Positions 31,316 to 33,088 of a stretch of DNA of 33,088 bases are shown one piece after another; within the stretch, counting starts at the first letter, position 1, and every line of letters begins with the position of its first letter. A program made the translations under genes and the position numbers. The stretch comes from Bacteroidales bacterium (GTDB lineage: Bacteria; Bacteroidota; Bacteroidia; Bacteroidales; Tenuifilaceae), in NCBI GenBank assembly GCA_025361485.1, contig JANYLA010000161.1, positions 1 through 33,088 on the forward strand. Reading direction: 5' to 3'. The notes beneath the pieces were generated by a model. It did not search any database. It was not told the origin of the DNA and saw only the letters and a program-made list of their open reading frames with translations.

Positions 31316-32494
31316 ATGCTACGCTTTTCAGCCAATTATATATTTCCTGTAAATGGGAAACCAATTAGAAATGGCATTGTTGTTTTGGATAGCAAGAATA
31401 TAGTTGTTGACATTGTCGATCCTAAAGGGAATGAGAAAGAGTATGAATCGATGGAATTCCATAATGGAGTTATTGTTCCTGGTTTTGTAAATACTCATTG
31501 CCACTTAGAACTATCTCATTTAAAGGGTAAATTAAAACAAACAGACGGAATAGCCAGTTTTGTTTCACAAATTAGAAATCTACGAAGAGTTGAGACTATC
31601 GAGATAACGGATTCTATTAATCAAGCAATATCGATCTTAGAAAAGAATGGAACAGTTGCTATTGGCGATATATGTAATACGAATGACTCATTTAATGCAA
31701 AGCGAAAATCTGATATTTATTTTCATAATTTCATCGAGTTATTCGGTTTAAACTCATCGGAGGCCGGTAAAAAGATGTCATCAGCCTTAAAAATCTTCAA
31801 TAGCATTTATCGGACCAAAGGAGCAAAATCATTAACTCCACATTCAACCTATTCAATATCAGATGAGCTTTGGAGGATGATAAATATTGAATTAAAAAAG
31901 AGTTCTTCGATAGCAAGCATTCACTACGGGGAAAGTTTACAAGAATATCAAATTCTAAAGAACAGAACAGGTCAATTGGCCGAAAACTTCAACGCGCTTA
32001 AATTTCCTATAAATCTTCCAGATTGTTCAAATCCTTTCGAGGTAGTTGAGCGATTTATTCCGAGGACTTCACAAACTCTATTTATTCATAATACATTTTC
32101 AACAAGAGAAGAGGTTCTTCAGCTAATTAACCATTTTGATGATTCTTTTTTTGTTCTATGTCCATCCTCAAATCTATTCATTGAGGGCAAATTGCCAGAT
32201 TTACCAATGCTAATTGAGTTAGGTGCAAACCTAGCAATAGGTACCGATAGCCTTGCTAGTTCAGATACATTGTCGGTATTCGATCAGGTTATAATTCTCT
32301 TAAATAAATTTCCAGAAGTTTCCTTTACCGATGCGATTAAATGGGCAACATTGAATGGCGCAAAGGCGTTAAACATCGATTCAATATACGGATCATTCGA
32401 AATAGGTAAATCGCCAGGATTAAACCTTATTACTGATTTTGATTTTAATACAATGAAACCAACGTCAAAAAGCAGAGTGAAGAGATTGATTTAA
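31316..32494 (+). CDS. Metal-dependent amidohydrolase (cytosine deaminase/chlorohydrolase-like)
   Basis: A 392-residue soluble hydrolase of the amidohydrolase superfamily, TRZ/ATZ-like branch. The metal-binding HCH is at 61-63, followed by LELSH. H203 with E206 (IHYGES) forms the HxxE step. H258 (FIHNTF) and D311 (GTDSLAS) complete the site. H176 is in TPHSTYS. All catalytic positions are intact, so it should be an active deaminase or hydrolase of a ring amino, chloro or amide group. Related Bacteroidota enzymes are sometimes assigned to aminodeoxyfutalosine deamination in menaquinone synthesis, but nothing in the window supports that here. The stop overlaps the convergent hemerythrin-like gene by four bases. 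Confidence 0.88.
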   Translation: MLRFSANYIFPVNGKPIRNGIVVLDSKNIVVDIVDPKGNEKEYESMEFHNGVIVPGFVNTHCHLELSHLKGKLKQTDGIASFVSQIRNLRRVETIEITDSINQAISILEKNGTVAIGDICNTNDSFNAKRKSDIYFHNFIELFGLNSSEAGKKMSSALKIFNSIYRTKGAKSLTPHSTYSISDELWRMINIELKKSSSIASIHYGESLQEYQILKNRTGQLAENFNALKFPINLPDCSNPFEVVERFIPRTSQTLFIHNTFSTREEVLQLINHFDDSFFVLCPSSNLFIEGKLPDLPMLIELGANLAIGTDSLASSDTLSVFDQVIILLNKFPEVSFTDAIKWATLNGAKALNIDSIYGSFEIGKSPGLNLITDFDFNTMKPTSKSRVKRLI

Positions 32495-32913
32495 TTGGTA
32501 ATAAACCCTTTCCCTTTTAAATAGTTGATTAGTTCAGCGTTATATTTAAGTTCATGGTTTCTAAACCAATTTTCAATAAAATCATCAAGTTTGCGAAGTA
32601 CCGCCTTAGCTTCCTCATTGATGCTATCCTTTAATTGTTCAATTTCTATTATAAATATTGTATGTGAAGCCGAGTGGTTATCAAGATTTGGATAACCTGT
32701 TTTTCTCAAAAATAGTTCTTCTTTAATAAGGTAGCTTTCGTAGAAGTAGGATAATGCAAAGAAAATCTCCGTTAAATCGTTTTTATTACTTGTTGTTTTT
32801 AAAAGATCTTTAACACGAGAGTGTATTTCAACTAATTTTTGATGGCCTTTGTCAACCAAAGTAATATTGGTGATTGAGATACCCCCTTTGGTGTATGAAT
32901 TAGCTGTTCCCAT
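32491..32913 (-). CDS. Hemerythrin-like protein with altered di-iron ligands
   Basis: A 140-residue helical protein with the layout of bacterial hemerythrins, which bind O2 or iron through two Fe atoms held by H-H-E-H-H-H-D. I align H24 (VDKGHQKL), E65 (IKEELF), H80 and H84 (DNHSASHTIF) and H120 (WFRNHELKYN) with the canonical ligands. The expected second His, four residues before E65, is Tyr61; the bridging Asp, five after H120, is Asn125. So two of seven ligands seem to be lost, both at the Fe2 side or bridge. Spacing from E65 to H80 (15) and the YP after it match the family. It could be a mononuclear metal protein or a degenerate sensor. The gene is convergent with the amidohydrolase. Confidence 0.65.
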   Translation of the reverse strand: MGTANSYTKGGISITNITLVDKGHQKLVEIHSRVKDLLKTTSNKNDLTEIFFALSYFYESYLIKEELFLRKTGYPNLDNHSASHTIFIIEIEQLKDSINEEAKAVLRKLDDFIENWFRNHELKYNAELINYLKGKGFITN

Positions 32914-32955
32914 ATTATATTTATTAAAGAATTAAATATACTGTAATGAGGAGTA

Positions 32956-33013
32956 ATGGACATTTATGGTGTTTTTTTTGAGACGTTTTATTCAAGTGGA
33001 CATTTGTGGTGTT
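32956..33013. repeat. Pair of direct repeats 40 bp apart, possible mobile element edge
   Basis: TGGACATTTATGGTGTT (32957-32973) and TGGACATTTGTGGTGTT (32997-33013) differ at one of 17 bases and are spaced exactly 40 bases, start to start. Multiple short repeats of this sort occur at the ends of IS21-like elements, but I see no transposase because the window ends 75 bases later. A TATTTTTG promoter match at 33055-33062 and an ATG at 33072 open to the window end follow. The element is therefore unproven. Confidence 0.45.
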
Positions 33014-33088
33014 GTTTATTTTTAGGTTAGCTGCTCAATTAGGTAAAAGTGTTCTATTTTTGTTGCATCAAATGAAACGGAAATGGGC

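Noticed and set aside
31316-32494. Assignment of the amidohydrolase to menaquinone (futalosine) synthesis
   Set aside because: The active-site motifs are shared by the whole superfamily and no other futalosine-pathway gene is nearby; ubiX is 18 kb away and is not specific to that pathway.

Overview
This 33 kb window comes from an AT-rich genome of the phylum Bacteroidota, probably class Bacteroidia; I cannot name the species. The evidence is a type IX secretion (T9SS) adhesin carrying SprB-type repeats and a gliding-motility-type sorting domain, a PorP/SprF partner, DUF4296 and Big_5 lipoproteins typical of the phylum, promoters of the TAnnTTTG type, and A/T-rich leaders that mostly lack a Shine-Dalgarno sequence.

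Left arm (1-8481, all minus strand). A split proton-translocating NAD(P) transhydrogenase operon (pntAA-pntAB-pntB) has pntB cut by the window edge and an imperfect palindrome inside the operon. Next come a stretch of gene debris that includes a glyoxalase/VOC start, a CNNM/CorC-type CBS membrane protein, a small helical protein with a TTG start, a 914-residue AsmA-family protein with an unusual Lys/Glu/Ala-rich tail, and a small membrane protein.

Middle (8482-16742). A divergent promoter region feeds a compact plus-strand operon: Big_5 lipoprotein, UPF0045 protein, outer-membrane beta-barrel protein and RlpA (the last two overlap at ATGA). A DUF2147 protein and ComF follow. ComF converges on ubiX with a 4-base overlap. 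Then come palindromic intergenic DNA, a cupin, a perfect 13-bp hairpin between convergent genes, and two secreted proteins of unknown function.

asnS-rpoN block (16830-20369). Asparaginyl-tRNA synthetase, sigma-54 and a polytopic membrane protein form a tight operon.

Adhesin locus (20370-30435). A 573-bp leader precedes a 2,825-residue secreted protein. It is followed 12 bases later by a PorP/SprF protein with a strong Shine-Dalgarno, then a strong terminator. The adhesin contains an exact array of eleven 270-bp units with no net indels. The units are mosaics of a few sequence types, and the array looks richer in G+C than the rest of the gene. About 14 SprB-like repeats and a T9SS type B sorting domain follow. 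The likely model is export by T9SS and attachment at the surface with help from the PorP/SprF protein.

Right end (30436-33088). A DUF4296 lipoprotein, a metal-dependent amidohydrolase, and a hemerythrin-like protein that appears to have lost two of the seven di-iron ligands. The last 130 bases hold two direct repeats 40 bp apart and could be the edge of a mobile element. I found no tRNA, rRNA or CRISPR. The items most worth follow-up are the mosaic repeat array, the altered hemerythrin, the AsmA tail and the fused gene remnants.
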